Shown in pieces: positions 18,118 to 31,107 of a stretch of DNA of 64,000 nucleotides; the first letter of the stretch is position 1, and each line of letters opens with the position of its first letter. Where the stretch lies: contig NZ_MVIH01000001.1 in the NCBI RefSeq assembly GCF_002086695.1, positions 186,001 through 250,000 of the forward strand, read 5' to 3'. This stretch comes from Mycolicibacterium rhodesiae (GTDB lineage Bacteria > Actinomycetota > Actinomycetes > Mycobacteriales > Mycobacteriaceae). Position numbers and translations under genes: made by a program. Under the pieces are notes generated by a model. It was not told where the DNA came from, searched no databases, and saw only the letters and a list, made by a program, of their open reading frames with translations.

Positions 18118-19497
18118 ATGGCGCTACTGGGCGAACGGGCGGTTGTCCTCGGGGCGAGCATGGCCGGGATGCTGGCCGCCCGGGTGGCCGCCGAACACTA
18201 TCGGACGGTGCTGGTGGTCGATCGCGATATACCGCCCGAGCGGCCGGTGCACCGCCGCGGAGTGCCGCAGGCGGCCCATGGTCACGTGCTCCAAGCCGGG
18301 GGAGTCGCCGTGCTCGATGAACTGTTCCCCGGCGTCCTGTCCGAGATGGTCGCCGGCGGTGTGCCGACCTGGAGCGACGGTGACCTCAGTAGGGTGTACC
18401 TCGAATACGGCGGACATCGGTTCCTGCGGTCGGGATGCTTGCCCGATGCGGTGACAACGTACATGCCCAGCCGGCCATTCCTCGATTGGCATGTGCTGAA
18501 ACACCTTTCGGCGATCCCGAACGCCACGGTGCTCAGCGGCCACGACGTGGTCGGTCTGGTCTCTACGCAGGAAGGTCAGCGAGTGACAGGTGCACTGGTC
18601 GCGCGGCGCGGCGCCACCGAAGCCGCCTCGGTGCTCGATGCTGACCTGGTGATCGACGCCAGCGGCCGAGGATCGCGAGCCCCGGTCTTTCTGCAGGATC
18701 TTGGCTATGGCCGCCCGCGCGAAGACGAGCTGGTGGTCAACCTGTGCTACACCAGCCAGTGGCTCCGAATTCCGCCCGGCGCGATCCACGAGCACATGGT
18801 GGCGACGTTCCCCAGGCCAGGAGAGGCGACCACTGTCGCCCTGCTCAACCACGAGAACGACACGTGGTTGATGACCGTGGGCGTAATGGCGGGTGCGGAG
18901 CCTGCGCAGGACTACACCGACATGCTGCGGCTCGCGCGGCGCCGACTTCCACGTCGCCTTCTCGAGGTACTCGAGTCGGCCGCACCCGTCGGGCACACGG
19001 CGCACTATCGCACCCCGTCGAGCCGTTGGCGCCGCTACGACGAGATGACCCGACGGCCCGACGGCTTCATGGTCACCGGGGACGCGGTGTGCAGCTTCAA
19101 CCCGATCTACGGACAAGGCATGACGGTGGCGGCCTTGGAGGCGCTGGCGTTACGGCGTTGTCTGCGAAGGGGTGACACCGACCTGCCGCAGCGGTTCTTT
19201 CGCGATGCCGCCAAGATCGTTCGGGTGGCGTGGCGCAACGCGGTCGGCGCCGATCTATCGTTGCCGGAAATAGCCGGCGAGCGACCGCTGGGAATGCGGA
19301 TCAACAGCAGGTTTGCCGACATGGTCCTGACCGCCGTCGAGACCGATGTGGTGGTCAACAGTCAGTTCTTCCGGGTGCTGAGCATGCTCGAATCGCCCAC
19401 CCGGTTGATGCGGCCGTCAATCCTGGCGCGGGTAGCTCGAGCCAATATCAGACGGCCACAGCCGATTCCGGAGCCCGAGCCGGCACCGGCCGGCTAG
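18118..19497 (+). CDS. FAD-dependent monooxygenase/oxidoreductase
   Basis: 459 residues. The Rossmann GxSxxG-type dinucleotide motif VLGASMAGMLAARVA at 9-23 is followed by VVDRD, a DLVIDASGRGSR GD-like region, and the FMVTGDAVCSFNPIYGQGM segment that contacts FAD in aromatic hydroxylases and squalene-epoxidase-like enzymes. A C-terminal Pro/Glu tail follows. The substrate is not evident; similar proteins epoxidise or hydroxylate lipids or polyketides. I know of no counterpart at this place in M. tuberculosis, so it is probably accessory. The 3' end overlaps the convergent gene by 4 bases. Confidence 0.75.
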   Translation: MALLGERAVVLGASMAGMLAARVAAEHYRTVLVVDRDIPPERPVHRRGVPQAAHGHVLQAGGVAVLDELFPGVLSEMVAGGVPTWSDGDLSRVYLEYGGHRFLRSGCLPDAVTTYMPSRPFLDWHVLKHLSAIPNATVLSGHDVVGLVSTQEGQRVTGALVARRGATEAASVLDADLVIDASGRGSRAPVFLQDLGYGRPREDELVVNLCYTSQWLRIPPGAIHEHMVATFPRPGEATTVALLNHENDTWLMTVGVMAGAEPAQDYTDMLRLARRRLPRRLLEVLESAAPVGHTAHYRTPSSRWRRYDEMTRRPDGFMVTGDAVCSFNPIYGQGMTVAALEALALRRCLRRGDTDLPQRFFRDAAKIVRVAWRNAVGADLSLPEIAGERPLGMRINSRFADMVLTAVETDVVVNSQFFRVLSMLESPTRLMRPSILARVARANIRRPQPIPEPEPAPAG

Positions 19498-19889
19498 CCG
19501 TCCAGCTGCTTGATCAGCCGCGCCGGCGCCTGCAGCCGGAACGACGCGTCGATCAGTTCGGCGACTTCGGTCCAGTCGATCGTGGCGGCGTCGAAGTCCA
19601 GGCCCAGCCACCCGTACGGACCGAGGTAGGCCGGGAAGAAGAACCGGGCGTCCTGCTGCAGCGCCTCGCGATCACCGTCGTCGACCTTGATCAGCAGTGC
19701 ATGCGCGTAGCGGATCATCGGGCCGCTGGGATTCTTCTGGCTGCCGCCGTAGACGGCGAACATCTTCGGAGCCGAGAACGTCGGCCTGCCGTGCGAGATC
19801 TTCTCGGTCGCCTCCGGCAATGCCAGCGCGATCGCGCGCACCCGAGCAAGGATCGGGTCGGAATCGTCGAACATGATCGGGTGCGACAT
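19494..19889 (-). CDS. MmcQ/YjbR family DNA-binding-like protein
   Basis: 131 residues of the YjbR (CyaY-like fold) family: a short N-terminal helix, ALALPEATEKISHGRPTFSAPKMFAVYG, ALLIKVDDGDREALQ, and the FFPAYLGPYGWLGLDF beta segment with the conserved GWLGLD motif. Members are small double-wing DNA-binding-like proteins without a clear function. ATG 19889 was taken because the domain begins there; the longer frame runs into ligA on the other strand. It is divergent from ligA. Confidence 0.75.
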   Translation of the reverse strand: MSHPIMFDDSDPILARVRAIALALPEATEKISHGRPTFSAPKMFAVYGGSQKNPSGPMIRYAHALLIKVDDGDREALQQDARFFFPAYLGPYGWLGLDFDAATIDWTEVAELIDASFRLQAPARLIKQLDG

Positions 19890-19931
19890 GGCCCTACCTT
19901 GCCACGATCGAAGCCTGTCGGAACGCTCCGA

Positions 19932-22052
<2,121 letters not shown>

Positions 22053-22053
22053 C

Positions 22054-22713
22054 TCAGCGCAGAATCGTCGCGACGATCCCGGCCAGATAACCCAGCCGGG
22101 CGACCTCGGATGGCCGGAACAGCGGTCCGCCCGGACGACCCAGCAGCACCGCCGTGTTGGGATCACCCAGCGGCGCGGCGGCCAGCGTGGTGTCCATGTC
22201 TCGCCACACCTGCGGCACCCAGTCGGCGGTACCGTCCAGGGCTTCGGCATGGGCCAGCGGCAGCCACGGTGCCGAGGTCGCCGGGGTCTCCGGCGCGCCA
22301 GAGCTGCCGACGATGCGCTCCAGGCCCGACTCCGACATCCGCGCCACGGTGCAAAAGCCCACCCGCAGCACCCGTGGCGCCTCGTCGGCGAGCACCTGCA
22401 GCTTGGCGGCCCGGTTACCGGCCGCCGCGATGTGATCGATCAGCTCCAGTTCGCGATGAGCCTCCAACAGCCCGGTGTGCGGACGGATGGTGTCGACCCG
22501 GACACCCTTGATCTGTTCGGCGGCCGTGATCAGCATGTCGGGCATGGCGCCGAGCGGCAGCTCGACGACCAGGTCGTCGATCGCCCAGCCGGGCCCCCGC
22601 TCCACAACGTCGAGCGACAGGATGTCGGCGCCGACGGTGCCCAGCGCCACGGCGAGCGAGCCGAGGCTACCGGGCCGGTCGGCCAGCTGGACCCGCAGCA
22701 GATACGAAGGCAC
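22054..22713 (-). CDS. ACT-domain protein (Rv3013-like)
   Basis: 219 residues. The N-terminal ACT domain ([33 protein letters not shown] pattern, about 3-36, with the ADRPGSL loop) is followed by a partial second domain and a C-terminal region with [15 protein letters not shown] domains bind amino acids or other small ligands. No catalytic domain is attached, so a regulatory or sensing role is likely but the ligand is unknown. It ends 2 bases after the convergent ligA and starts with GTG. Confidence 0.8.
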   Translation of the reverse strand: MPSYLLRVQLADRPGSLGSLAVALGTVGADILSLDVVERGPGWAIDDLVVELPLGAMPDMLITAAEQIKGVRVDTIRPHTGLLEAHRELELIDHIAAAGNRAAKLQVLADEAPRVLRVGFCTVARMSESGLERIVGSSGAPETPATSAPWLPLAHAEALDGTADWVPQVWRDMDTTLAAAPLGDPNTAVLLGRPGGPLFRPSEVARLGYLAGIVATILR

Positions 22714-22851
22714 GCGGACACTGTTTCACAGCCGCCTGGACTCAGCATTCCGGCAGGGTCGGGCACGCTCACCCCCGGAGTGCAGCTGCCGGCGACAGCT
22801 CTCGAGGTTCGTGTGCAGCACCTGCAGTCTCGGCGAGGCCAGGGTTTCACC

Positions 22852-22857
22852 TAGGCT
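22852..22857 (+). promoter_or_regulatory. Candidate -10 box (TAGGCT) for gatC-gatA-pfkA
   Basis: TAGGCT ends 8 bases before GTG 22866. This favours GTG 22866 over the in-frame TTG at 22857, which would overlap the box itself. Confidence 0.5.
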
Positions 22858-22865
22858 TGACCACC

Positions 22866-23165
22866 GTGTCCCAGATCTCCCGCGACGATGTCGCCCGGCT
22901 CGCCAAGCTGGCCCGGCTGGCCCTGACCGACAACGAACTCGAGAGCTTCGCCGGCCAGCTCGACGCCATCCTGGAGCACGTCAGCCAGATTCAGGCCGTC
23001 GACACCGCAGACGTGAAGCCCACCGACAATCCCCTGAAAGACACCAACGTCACCAGGCCCGACGTGGTTCAGCCGTGCCTGACCCAGGCCGAAGCGCTCG
23101 CCGGGGCGCCGGCCGCAGAGGAGGGCCGCTTCGCGGTCCCGCAGATTTTGGGGGAGCCCCAGTGA
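22866..23165 (+). CDS. gatC: Asp/Glu-tRNA amidotransferase subunit C
   Basis: 99 residues with the standard GatC pattern: [34 protein letters not shown] then DVKPTDNPL and RPDVVQ. It is the small clamp subunit that stabilises GatA-GatB in converting Glu-tRNA(Gln) and Asp-tRNA(Asn) to the amidated forms. GTG 22866 gives the usual family length. Its stop overlaps the gatA GTG (GTGA). Confidence 0.93.
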   Translation: MSQISRDDVARLAKLARLALTDNELESFAGQLDAILEHVSQIQAVDTADVKPTDNPLKDTNVTRPDVVQPCLTQAEALAGAPAAEEGRFAVPQILGEPQ

Positions 23166-24646
23166 GCGACTTGATCCGGCTCGACGCCGCCACACTGGGC
23201 GAGAAGATCGCAGCCAAAGAGGTCTCGTCGGTCGAGGTGACCCAGGCCTGCCTGGACCAGATTGCCGCCACCGACGAGCGCTACCACGCCTTCTTGCACG
23301 TCGCCGCCGATGAAGCGCTGGCCAGTGCCGCCCGCGTCGACGCCGCCGTCGCCGCCGGGGAGACGCTGCCGTCGCCGCTGGCCGGTGTGCCGCTGGCGCT
23401 CAAAGACGTCTTCACCACCGTCGACATGCCCACGACGTGCGGCTCGAAGATCCTCGAAGGCTGGACTTCGCCGTACGACGCGACGGTGACGGCCCGGCTG
23501 CGTGCGGCGGGCACCCCGATCCTCGGCAAGACGAACATGGACGAGTTCGCGATGGGCAGCTCCACCGAGAACTCGGCCTACGGCCCGACCCGCAATCCGT
23601 GGGACGTCAACCGGACGCCGGGCGGGTCGGGCGGTGGCAGCGCGGCCGCGTTGGCCGCCTTCCAGGCGCCGCTGGCGATCGGCTCCGATACCGGCGGATC
23701 GATCCGCCAGCCGGCGGCATTGACCGCGACCGTCGGGGTCAAACCCACCTACGGCACGGTGTCGCGCTACGGGCTGGTGGCGTGCGCGTCGTCATTGGAT
23801 CAGGGCGGGCCGTGCGCTCGCACCGTGCTCGACACCGCGTTGCTGCATTCGGTGATCGCCGGGCACGACCCGCGCGACTCCACTTCGGTCGACGCGCAGG
23901 TGCCCGATGTGGTCGCGGCCGCGAAGGCCGGCGCCACCGGTGACCTGTCGGGCGTCCGGATCGGTGTGGTCAAGCAGCTGCGCAGCGGTGAGGGGTACCA
24001 GCCGGGCGTGTTGGATTCGTTCAACGCCGCCGTCGAGCAGCTCGAAGCGCTGGGTGCCGAGGTCAGCGAGGTGGACTGCCCGCACCTGGACTACTCGCTG
24101 TCCGCCTACTACCTGATCCTGCCTTCGGAGGTGTCGAGCAACCTCGCCCGCTTCGACGCCATGCGTTACGGCTTGCGGGTCGGCGACGACGGCAGCCACA
24201 GCGCCGAAGAGGTGATGGCGCTGACGCGGGCGGCCGGATTCGGCCCAGAAGTCAAGCGCCGCATCATGATTGGCACGTACGCGCTGTCGGCGGGTTATTA
24301 CGACGCCTACTACAACCAGGCGCAGAAGGTGCGCACCCTGATCGCCGGTGACCTCGACGCCGCCTACGAAAAGGTGGACGTGCTGGTCTCCCCGGCCACC
24401 CCGACCACCGCCTTCCGGCTGGGGGAGAAGGTCGACGACCCACTGGCGATGTATCTGTTCGACCTGTGCACGCTGCCATTGAACCTGGCGGGGCACTGCG
24501 GAATGTCGGTGCCGTCGGGGCTGTCGACCGACGACAATCTGCCGGTCGGCCTGCAGATCATGGCGCCGGCACTGGCCGACGACCGGCTGTACCGCATAGG
24601 TGCGGCCTATGAGTCTGCCCGCGGTTCGCTGCCAACAGCGATCTGA
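23162..24646 (+). CDS. gatA: Asp/Glu-tRNA amidotransferase subunit A
   Basis: 494 residues of the amidase-signature family. The catalytic triad regions are visible: Lys in LALKDVFTT, Ser in [10 protein letters not shown] (cis-Ser), and the nucleophile Ser in [12 protein letters not shown]. It releases ammonia from Gln or Asn for transfer to mischarged tRNA by GatB. Start GTG 23162 overlaps the gatC stop, and the length equals the M. tuberculosis protein (Rv3011c). pfkA follows after 18 bases. Confidence 0.95.
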   Translation: MSDLIRLDAATLGEKIAAKEVSSVEVTQACLDQIAATDERYHAFLHVAADEALASAARVDAAVAAGETLPSPLAGVPLALKDVFTTVDMPTTCGSKILEGWTSPYDATVTARLRAAGTPILGKTNMDEFAMGSSTENSAYGPTRNPWDVNRTPGGSGGGSAAALAAFQAPLAIGSDTGGSIRQPAALTATVGVKPTYGTVSRYGLVACASSLDQGGPCARTVLDTALLHSVIAGHDPRDSTSVDAQVPDVVAAAKAGATGDLSGVRIGVVKQLRSGEGYQPGVLDSFNAAVEQLEALGAEVSEVDCPHLDYSLSAYYLILPSEVSSNLARFDAMRYGLRVGDDGSHSAEEVMALTRAAGFGPEVKRRIMIGTYALSAGYYDAYYNQAQKVRTLIAGDLDAAYEKVDVLVSPATPTTAFRLGEKVDDPLAMYLFDLCTLPLNLAGHCGMSVPSGLSTDDNLPVGLQIMAPALADDRLYRIGAAYESARGSLPTAI

Positions 24647-24664
24647 CGGGGCAGGATAGGTCCC

Positions 24665-25696
24665 ATGCGTATCGGAGTGCTGACCGGTGGGGGTGACTGT
24701 CCGGGCCTGAACGCGGTGATCCGGGCCGTGGTGCGGACCTGCGACGCCCGCTACGGGTCTTCGGTGGTCGGGTTCCTGGACGGCTGGCGTGGCCTGCTCG
24801 AGGACCGCCGGATCCAGCTGCACAACGACGACCGCAACAACCGGTTGCTGGCCAAGGGCGGCACCATGCTGGGCACCGCCCGTACCAATCCCGACAAGCT
24901 GCGCGCCGGTCTGGACGACATCAAGCAGACGTTGGAAGACAACGGGATCGACGTGCTGATCCCGATCGGCGGTGAGGGAACCCTCACCGCCGCGCACTGG
25001 CTGTCCGAGGAGGGTGTGCCCGTCGTCGGCGTGCCCAAGACCATCGACAACGACATCGACTGCACCGACGTCACATTTGGCCACGACACCGCGCTGCAGA
25101 TCGCCACCGAGGCGATCGACCGGCTGCACAGCACCGCGGAGTCGCATCAGCGGGTGATGCTGGTCGAGGTGATGGGCCGGCACGCGGGCTGGATCGCGCT
25201 GAACGCCGGGTTGTCCTCGGGCGCGCACATGACCCTGATCCCCGAGCAGCCTTTCGATGTCGAAGAGGTGTGCCGGCTGGTCAAGAAACGCTTCCAGCGC
25301 GGCGAGTCCAGCTTCATCATCGTGGTCGCCGAAGGGGCCAAGCCCGCCGAGGGGTCGATGCAACTGCGCCAGGGCGGCACCGACGAATTCGGACACGAAC
25401 GTTTCACCGGCGTGGCCCAGCAACTGGCCATGGAAGTGGAGAAGCGGATCAAGAAGGAAGTGCGGGTCACTGTGCTCGGGCACGTCCAGCGCGGCGGCAC
25501 GCCGACGGCCTATGACCGGGTGCTGGCCACCCGGTTCGGCGTCAACGCCGCCGACGCCGCGCACGCCGGTGAGTACGGAATGATGGTGTCGCTACGCGGG
25601 CAGGACATCGGCCGGGTGCCGTTGGCGGACGCGGTGCGCCAACTCAAGCTGGTGCCGCAGAGCCGCTACGACGACGCGGCCGCCTTCTTCGGCTGA
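24665..25696 (+). CDS. pfkA: 6-phosphofructokinase
   Basis: 343 residues. [13 protein letters not shown] at 7-19 binds the nucleotide phosphates; IGGEGTL keeps a Gly at the position that distinguishes ATP- from PPi-dependent enzymes; VPKTIDNDI carries the catalytic TIDND with the actinobacterial Lys; [13 protein letters not shown] and [15 protein letters not shown] complete the fructose-6-phosphate site. It is the glycolytic kinase, cotranscribed with gatCA as in M. tuberculosis (Rv3010c). A long hairpin begins 3 bases after the stop. Confidence 0.95.
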   Translation: MRIGVLTGGGDCPGLNAVIRAVVRTCDARYGSSVVGFLDGWRGLLEDRRIQLHNDDRNNRLLAKGGTMLGTARTNPDKLRAGLDDIKQTLEDNGIDVLIPIGGEGTLTAAHWLSEEGVPVVGVPKTIDNDIDCTDVTFGHDTALQIATEAIDRLHSTAESHQRVMLVEVMGRHAGWIALNAGLSSGAHMTLIPEQPFDVEEVCRLVKKRFQRGESSFIIVVAEGAKPAEGSMQLRQGGTDEFGHERFTGVAQQLAMEVEKRIKKEVRVTVLGHVQRGGTPTAYDRVLATRFGVNAADAAHAGEYGMMVSLRGQDIGRVPLADAVRQLKLVPQSRYDDAAAFFG

Positions 25697-25698
25697 GA

Positions 25699-25777
25699 CT
25701 TTTCCCCGCGAGCAGACAGAAACTTGGCCTTTTTCGGCTCCCGAAGCCCGAGTTTGTGTCTGCTCGGCGGGGAAAAG
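25699..25777. terminator. Long inverted repeat after pfkA, second GCGAGCAGAC copy
   Basis: The arm at 25699-25724 (begins CTTTTCCCCGCG) pairs with 25751-25777 (ends GGCGGGGAAAAG) with one bulge and one mismatch, and a smaller TTCGG-CTC-CCGAA hairpin forms the loop. The core GCGAGCAGAC at 25708-25717 is identical to that at 12103-12112 after etfA. Strong terminator candidate and probable member of a dispersed repeat family. Confidence 0.65.
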
Positions 25778-25785
25778 CGACCCAC

Positions 25786-25791
25786 TAGGAT
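25786..25791 (+). promoter_or_regulatory. Candidate -10 box (TAGGAT) for gatB
   Basis: TAGGAT plus 6 bases plus ATG 25798, without a Shine-Dalgarno, gives a canonical leaderless layout. It explains how gatB is expressed separately from gatCA-pfkA beyond the terminator. Confidence 0.55.
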
Positions 25792-25797
25792 CGAGTC

Positions 25798-27309
<1,512 letters not shown>

Positions 27310-27888
27310 TTAGGCGCTGAGCCGGCTGCGGTTGATCCACCACTGTTCGTGCAGTCGCCGACATCGGCTCGCCGACAGGGGTTCGTCGCCGTCGTAGCGG
27401 TCCAGGACGGCGGCCGCCCCGGCGAAGTCCCGGTTGCGGATACCCAGGGTGGTGACGACGATCGTCGCCAGTCCTGCCGAGCGCGCGGTGTGGAACCCGG
27501 CCGGGGAATGCTCGACGGCCATCGCGGACTCGGGGCCGACCCCGAGTTCGCACAGCGCCCGGTGATACACCTCCGGGTCGGGCTTGGGCCGAACGACGTC
27601 GTCACCGGTGATCAGCACCTCGACCACGCCGTCTCCGATGAGCTCGCGGACCAATGGTTCGACCCAGTCGCGGGGACCCGCCGCGGTGACGGCGACCCGG
27701 ATGTCGCCGCAGTGCAGGCTCCAGATCAACTCGCGGAACATGTGCGCATCGCGTTCGGTGGCCGCCAATGGCGCGTCGAAGTCGAAAATGACCGCCTCGA
27801 GTGCCGGCGCGTCGTCATGCGCGCACCGCGCCCGATCCCACCAGAAGGATCGATTCCGGCTGATCGTGTCCAAAAGCATCGTGGCCAC
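27310..27888 (-). CDS. HAD-superfamily phosphatase-like protein
   Basis: 192 residues with a beta-phosphoglucomutase-like HAD layout: motif I VIFDFDAPLA (both Asp kept, but Ala-Pro-Leu replaces the usual Gly-Thr-Leu), motif II VAVTAAG, motif III Lys in VRPKPDPEVYHRAL and motif IV AVEHSPAG, where His replaces the usual first Asp of EDS. The altered motifs could change or reduce activity. GTG 27888 or ATG 27879 may be the start. It converges exactly on gatB and begins the accessory block. Substrate unknown. Confidence 0.65.
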   Translation of the reverse strand: MATMLLDTISRNRSFWWDRARCAHDDAPALEAVIFDFDAPLAATERDAHMFRELIWSLHCGDIRVAVTAAGPRDWVEPLVRELIGDGVVEVLITGDDVVRPKPDPEVYHRALCELGVGPESAMAVEHSPAGFHTARSAGLATIVVTTLGIRNRDFAGAAAVLDRYDGDEPLSASRCRRLHEQWWINRSRLSA

Positions 27889-27960
27889 GGGGGAAGTATC
27901 GCGCGCCGTGTGGTGCGCAGCATCCCCCGTTCAGGGGAGAGGCGGGGGAACCCCTCACCC

Positions 27961-27978
27961 GTGTCACCGCAGTGACAC
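27961..27978. promoter_or_regulatory. Perfect palindrome GTGTCAC-CGCA-GTGACAC
   Basis: Seven-base perfect arms around a 4-base centre, between the HAD gene and the response-regulator gene. Symmetry and size suit a dimeric regulator, possibly the NarL-type response regulator encoded 120 bases downstream or a CRP-like protein. No binding data can be inferred. Confidence 0.4.
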
Positions 27979-28087
27979 CTCCGGCCTCTTCGGCAAATTC
28001 CGGCCGAAATCACCTGCAGCAGTGGCCTTTCTAGGGAATTGACAGGTGTCGAACGGCATTGCGGTCCGGTGGGCGTGGTTGCGGCAC

Positions 28088-28093
28088 TACGGT
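28088..28093 (+). promoter_or_regulatory. Candidate -10 box (TACGGT) for the two-component operon
   Basis: TACGGT is 7 bases before ATG 28101 with no ribosome binding site: predicted leaderless start. It argues against the alternative in-frame codon at 28059. Confidence 0.5.
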
Positions 28094-28100
28094 GTTGTCC

Positions 28101-28751
28101 ATGACGGTGCGGGTGGTGCTGGTCGACGACCACGAAATGGTCATCGAGGGCCTCAAGGCGATGCTCGCGCCGTTCGGCGATCGTGTCGAGGTGGTGGGCG
28201 AGGCAGTAGGGGCCGAGAAGGCCATGGCCGTCATTGTCGACCTCCAGCCCGACATCGTGTTGTGCGACGTGCGGATGCAGGGTGCCAGCGGTCTGGACCT
28301 GTGCCGGGAGATCCGTAAGCGCGATCCCCAGCGCAAGGTCATCCTGCTCTCGGTCTACGACGACGAGCAGTACCTTTTCCAAGCCATGCGGGTCGGTGCA
28401 TCGGGCTATCTGCTCAAGGGCATCAGCAGCGATGAGCTGGTACGCCAGCTGGAAGGTGTGCACGCGGGCTCGACCGCGATCGATGCCGGGCTGGCCGCGC
28501 GGGCAGCGGAGACCGCGGCGCGGCTGCAGAGTGACCAGTTCTGGCCGGGCGCCCGGCACGGCCTCACCCAGCGCGAGAGCGAGATCCTGTCGCTGGTGGT
28601 GACCGGGCTGTCGAATCGGGGGATCGCAGGCAAGCTGGTGATCGGCGAGGAGACCGTCAAGACCCACCTCAGCTCCATTTATCGCAAGCTGGGAGTCAGT
28701 GACCGCACCAGCGCGGCGGCAACAGCCTTGCGGGAAGGCATTTTTCGATGA
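28101..28751 (+). CDS. NarL/FixJ-family response regulator
   Basis: 216 residues. The receiver domain has acidic residues DDHE at 9-12, phosphoacceptor Asp56 (VLCDVRM), conserved Ser84 and Lys106 (GYLLKG). The LuxR-type helix-turn-helix spans about 152-208 (LTQRESEILSLVV ... TVKTHLSSIYRKLGV). The stop overlaps the histidine-kinase start (ATGA), making a cognate pair. It lies 2.5 kb upstream of the hydrogenase operon, so control of that operon is plausible but unproven. Confidence 0.88.
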   Translation: MTVRVVLVDDHEMVIEGLKAMLAPFGDRVEVVGEAVGAEKAMAVIVDLQPDIVLCDVRMQGASGLDLCREIRKRDPQRKVILLSVYDDEQYLFQAMRVGASGYLLKGISSDELVRQLEGVHAGSTAIDAGLAARAAETAARLQSDQFWPGARHGLTQRESEILSLVVTGLSNRGIAGKLVIGEETVKTHLSSIYRKLGVSDRTSAAATALREGIFR

Positions 28752-29956
28752 GCAGTCGCTCCGGCGGCGTCAGCCCGCACGCCGTACACGGTCTGGTCGA
28801 CGCCGACCGGGAGGTCGCTCTGCTGCTGGACATCATCGCCGCGACGTCGAGCGGGCCCGAGGTGGAACCGATGGCTGCAGCGGTGGCTCGGATGATCACC
28901 GCGGCGACCGCATCCGATGTCTGCTTCGTGCATGTCCTGGACGACACCGACCAGTCGCTGACGCTGGCCGGTGCCACCCCGCCGTTCGACGAGCAGGTCG
29001 GCCGCATCCGGATGCCGCTGGGATCGGGCGTCTCCGGGTGGGTCGCCAGCCATCGGGAACCTGTGGTGATCGTCAGCGACAAGGAAGCCGATCCGCGTTA
29101 CGTCCCGATTGCGGCGTTGCGCGGCAAGGACTTTGCCTCGATGGCGTCGGTTCCGATGGAAACCGAGCCCGGCGGTCTGGTGGGGGTGCTCAACGTGCAC
29201 ACCATCGAGCGGCGTGATTTCACCGCGCGCGACATCGAGTTGCTCCTCGTCATCGGCCGGCTGATCGCCGGCGCGCTGCACCAGGCCCGACTGCACCGTC
29301 AGCTGTCGGCACGGGAACGCGCGCACGAGAATTTCGCCGAGCAGGTGATCGCCGCTCAGGAGAGCGAACGCCGCCGGCTGGCCGGCGACATTCACGACGG
29401 CATCTCGCAGCGTCTGGTCGGACTGACCTACCGGCTGGACGCGGCGGCCCGTGCGGTTGACGACCTGGATCAGCCGGCGGCCGCCGAGCAGCTGGAAAAG
29501 GCCAGGGATCTGGTCGATCTCACGCTGGCCGAGGCCCGGTCGGCGATCGGCGGGCTGCGGCCGCCGGTCCTGGACGATCTGGGTCTGTTGGGGGGCCTGG
29601 CCAGCCTCGCCACGTCGATCCCCGAGGTCGACCTGGACCTGCACCTGGCCGACGAGCGGCTGCCCGAGCACATCGAGGTTGCGCTGTATCGCATTGCGCA
29701 GGAGTGTTTTCAGAACGTCGTCAAGCATTCTCGTGCGTTGGTCGCCACCGTCACCTTCACGGTGCGCGACGGGGTGGCCCGACTCGAGGTGGTCGACAAC
29801 GGGGTGGGATTCGAGACCGGACCGGTTTCGTCGTCAGCTGGTTACGGCATGCTCTCGATGGCTGAGCGTGCCGAGCTGGTCGGCGGCACCCTGACCGTCA
29901 GGTCGCGCCCCGGGGTTGGGACCACCGTCACGGTGAGCATCCCCGTCGAGGGCTGA
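28748..29956 (+). CDS. GAF-domain sensor histidine kinase (NarX/DevS-like)
   Basis: 402 residues, no membrane segment. The GAF domain covers about 40-180, with MPLGSGVSGWVASHREPVV typical of the fold. The HisKA_3 dimerisation helix has phosphoacceptor His216 in the GDIHDGISQRL motif, and the HATPase_c domain has the N-box (RIAQECFQNVVKHS), G1 (VVDNGVGFE) and a GYGMLSMAERAELVGG lid. Soluble GAF kinases sense redox, gas or metabolites; the DosS-type haem His cannot be identified by eye here. Partner of the overlapping response regulator. Confidence 0.88.
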   Translation: MSSRSGGVSPHAVHGLVDADREVALLLDIIAATSSGPEVEPMAAAVARMITAATASDVCFVHVLDDTDQSLTLAGATPPFDEQVGRIRMPLGSGVSGWVASHREPVVIVSDKEADPRYVPIAALRGKDFASMASVPMETEPGGLVGVLNVHTIERRDFTARDIELLLVIGRLIAGALHQARLHRQLSARERAHENFAEQVIAAQESERRRLAGDIHDGISQRLVGLTYRLDAAARAVDDLDQPAAAEQLEKARDLVDLTLAEARSAIGGLRPPVLDDLGLLGGLASLATSIPEVDLDLHLADERLPEHIEVALYRIAQECFQNVVKHSRALVATVTFTVRDGVARLEVVDNGVGFETGPVSSSAGYGMLSMAERAELVGGTLTVRSRPGVGTTVTVSIPVEG

Positions 29957-29958
29957 AG

Positions 29959-31020
29959 TCAGCGGCGAAGCGTGCCCGAAGGGGCTTCGCCCCAACGCTT
30001 TCGGTATTCGACGGCGAAACTGCCGAGGTGGTTGAAGCCCCACCGCTCCGCCACCTGCGTCACCGTAACGCCGTCGGCGGGGATGGCGTCGGTCAGTTCC
30101 TCGTGCACCCGTTCCAGGCGGCGTTCCCGCACGTAGGTCATCGGTGTCATCCCCAGCTCCTCGCGGAACCCCTGCTGAATCGACCGGACGCTCATGTGCA
30201 CGGCCTTGGCCACCGACTCCATGGTGATCCGCTCCGCGAGGTGGTCCTCGATGTAGCTCATGGCGTTCTGCACGACGGCGCGGCGCTGGTCGGGCTGGGC
30301 CGGCGCCAAGAATTCCGCGTGATAGTTCGACGGTTGCAGATGCAGCAGGCTGCTGATCACGAAGTCCTCGACCGCCCCGATGCCCTGCCCGCGCTGGATC
30401 AGTGAACCCTCGTGGAACACCTCGGTGTGGATCAGCTGCACAGCGGCGTGCCATCGCATGGCGGCTTCGGTGGCCATGTCGAACTCCGGATCGAACACCA
30501 GCGGGCGGTCCAGCGCGCGACCGAGCAACCGGGTCAGATGAGCGTCCAGCGCTCGCTCCTCGATCCGGATGATCAGCTGTGGCGAGTCGTGGTCGAAGGC
30601 CATCCGCAGCGACGCACCGGGGCTGCTCACCACGGAGCGGATGGTGTTGGCTTCGAAGGAGTGGGCGCGGTGCTCGACCAGCGCTCGGCCGTTCATCGGC
30701 ATGTGGACCGCGTAGTGCGGGCCGACCATCGGAATCTCGACAGTCGCTGCGACGTGCAGGTCGAGGTAGAGCAGGCTGACGTTGCGCAGCCGGACGCCGT
30801 GCATGGTCGCCGCGAAACCGGTCGCGTCGTCGCCTGCGACGGTGAGGCGAAGCGGGCCCAGGGTTTTGGCGATCAGCCTCGACGCGGCTTTGACGTCTTC
30901 GGTGTAGAAGATCTCGTTGTCGGCCAGCGCCGGGGGAACGCCGCGGGAACGCACCTTGCGCCGGACCGGATTGCTGGTGCGCCGGACGTCGATATAGCCG
31001 AGTCGGGTGAGCCGTGACAT
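29959..31020 (-). CDS. AraC-family transcriptional regulator
   Basis: 353 residues. The N-terminal AraC_binding_2-type sensory domain (about 30-220) contains an HMPMNGRALVEH cupin-like strand pair. The C-terminal double HTH (about 250-350) has ITMESVAKAVHMSVRSIQQGFREELGMTPMTYVRERRLERV and the second-helix WGFNHLGSFAVEYRKRWGE signature. It is transcribed away from the hydrogenase operon and shares the 201-base control region with it, so it is the best candidate local regulator. The inducer is unknown. Confidence 0.85.
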   Translation of the reverse strand: MSRLTRLGYIDVRRTSNPVRRKVRSRGVPPALADNEIFYTEDVKAASRLIAKTLGPLRLTVAGDDATGFAATMHGVRLRNVSLLYLDLHVAATVEIPMVGPHYAVHMPMNGRALVEHRAHSFEANTIRSVVSSPGASLRMAFDHDSPQLIIRIEERALDAHLTRLLGRALDRPLVFDPEFDMATEAAMRWHAAVQLIHTEVFHEGSLIQRGQGIGAVEDFVISSLLHLQPSNYHAEFLAPAQPDQRRAVVQNAMSYIEDHLAERITMESVAKAVHMSVRSIQQGFREELGMTPMTYVRERRLERVHEELTDAIPADGVTVTQVAERWGFNHLGSFAVEYRKRWGEAPSGTLRR

Positions 31021-31107
31021 CAGCGCCTACCCGGGTGAACGCGCCGCGGCGCAAGGGCCGCCGCTAGTTTCCATCGCAATCGATCCGCCAGCCTCTCAAA
31101 CATCGGT

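Noticed and set aside
28039..28044. TTGACA upstream of the response-regulator gene as a -35 box
   Set aside because: The sequence at proper spacing is GC-rich; the TACGGT box at 28088 gives a better, leaderless start.
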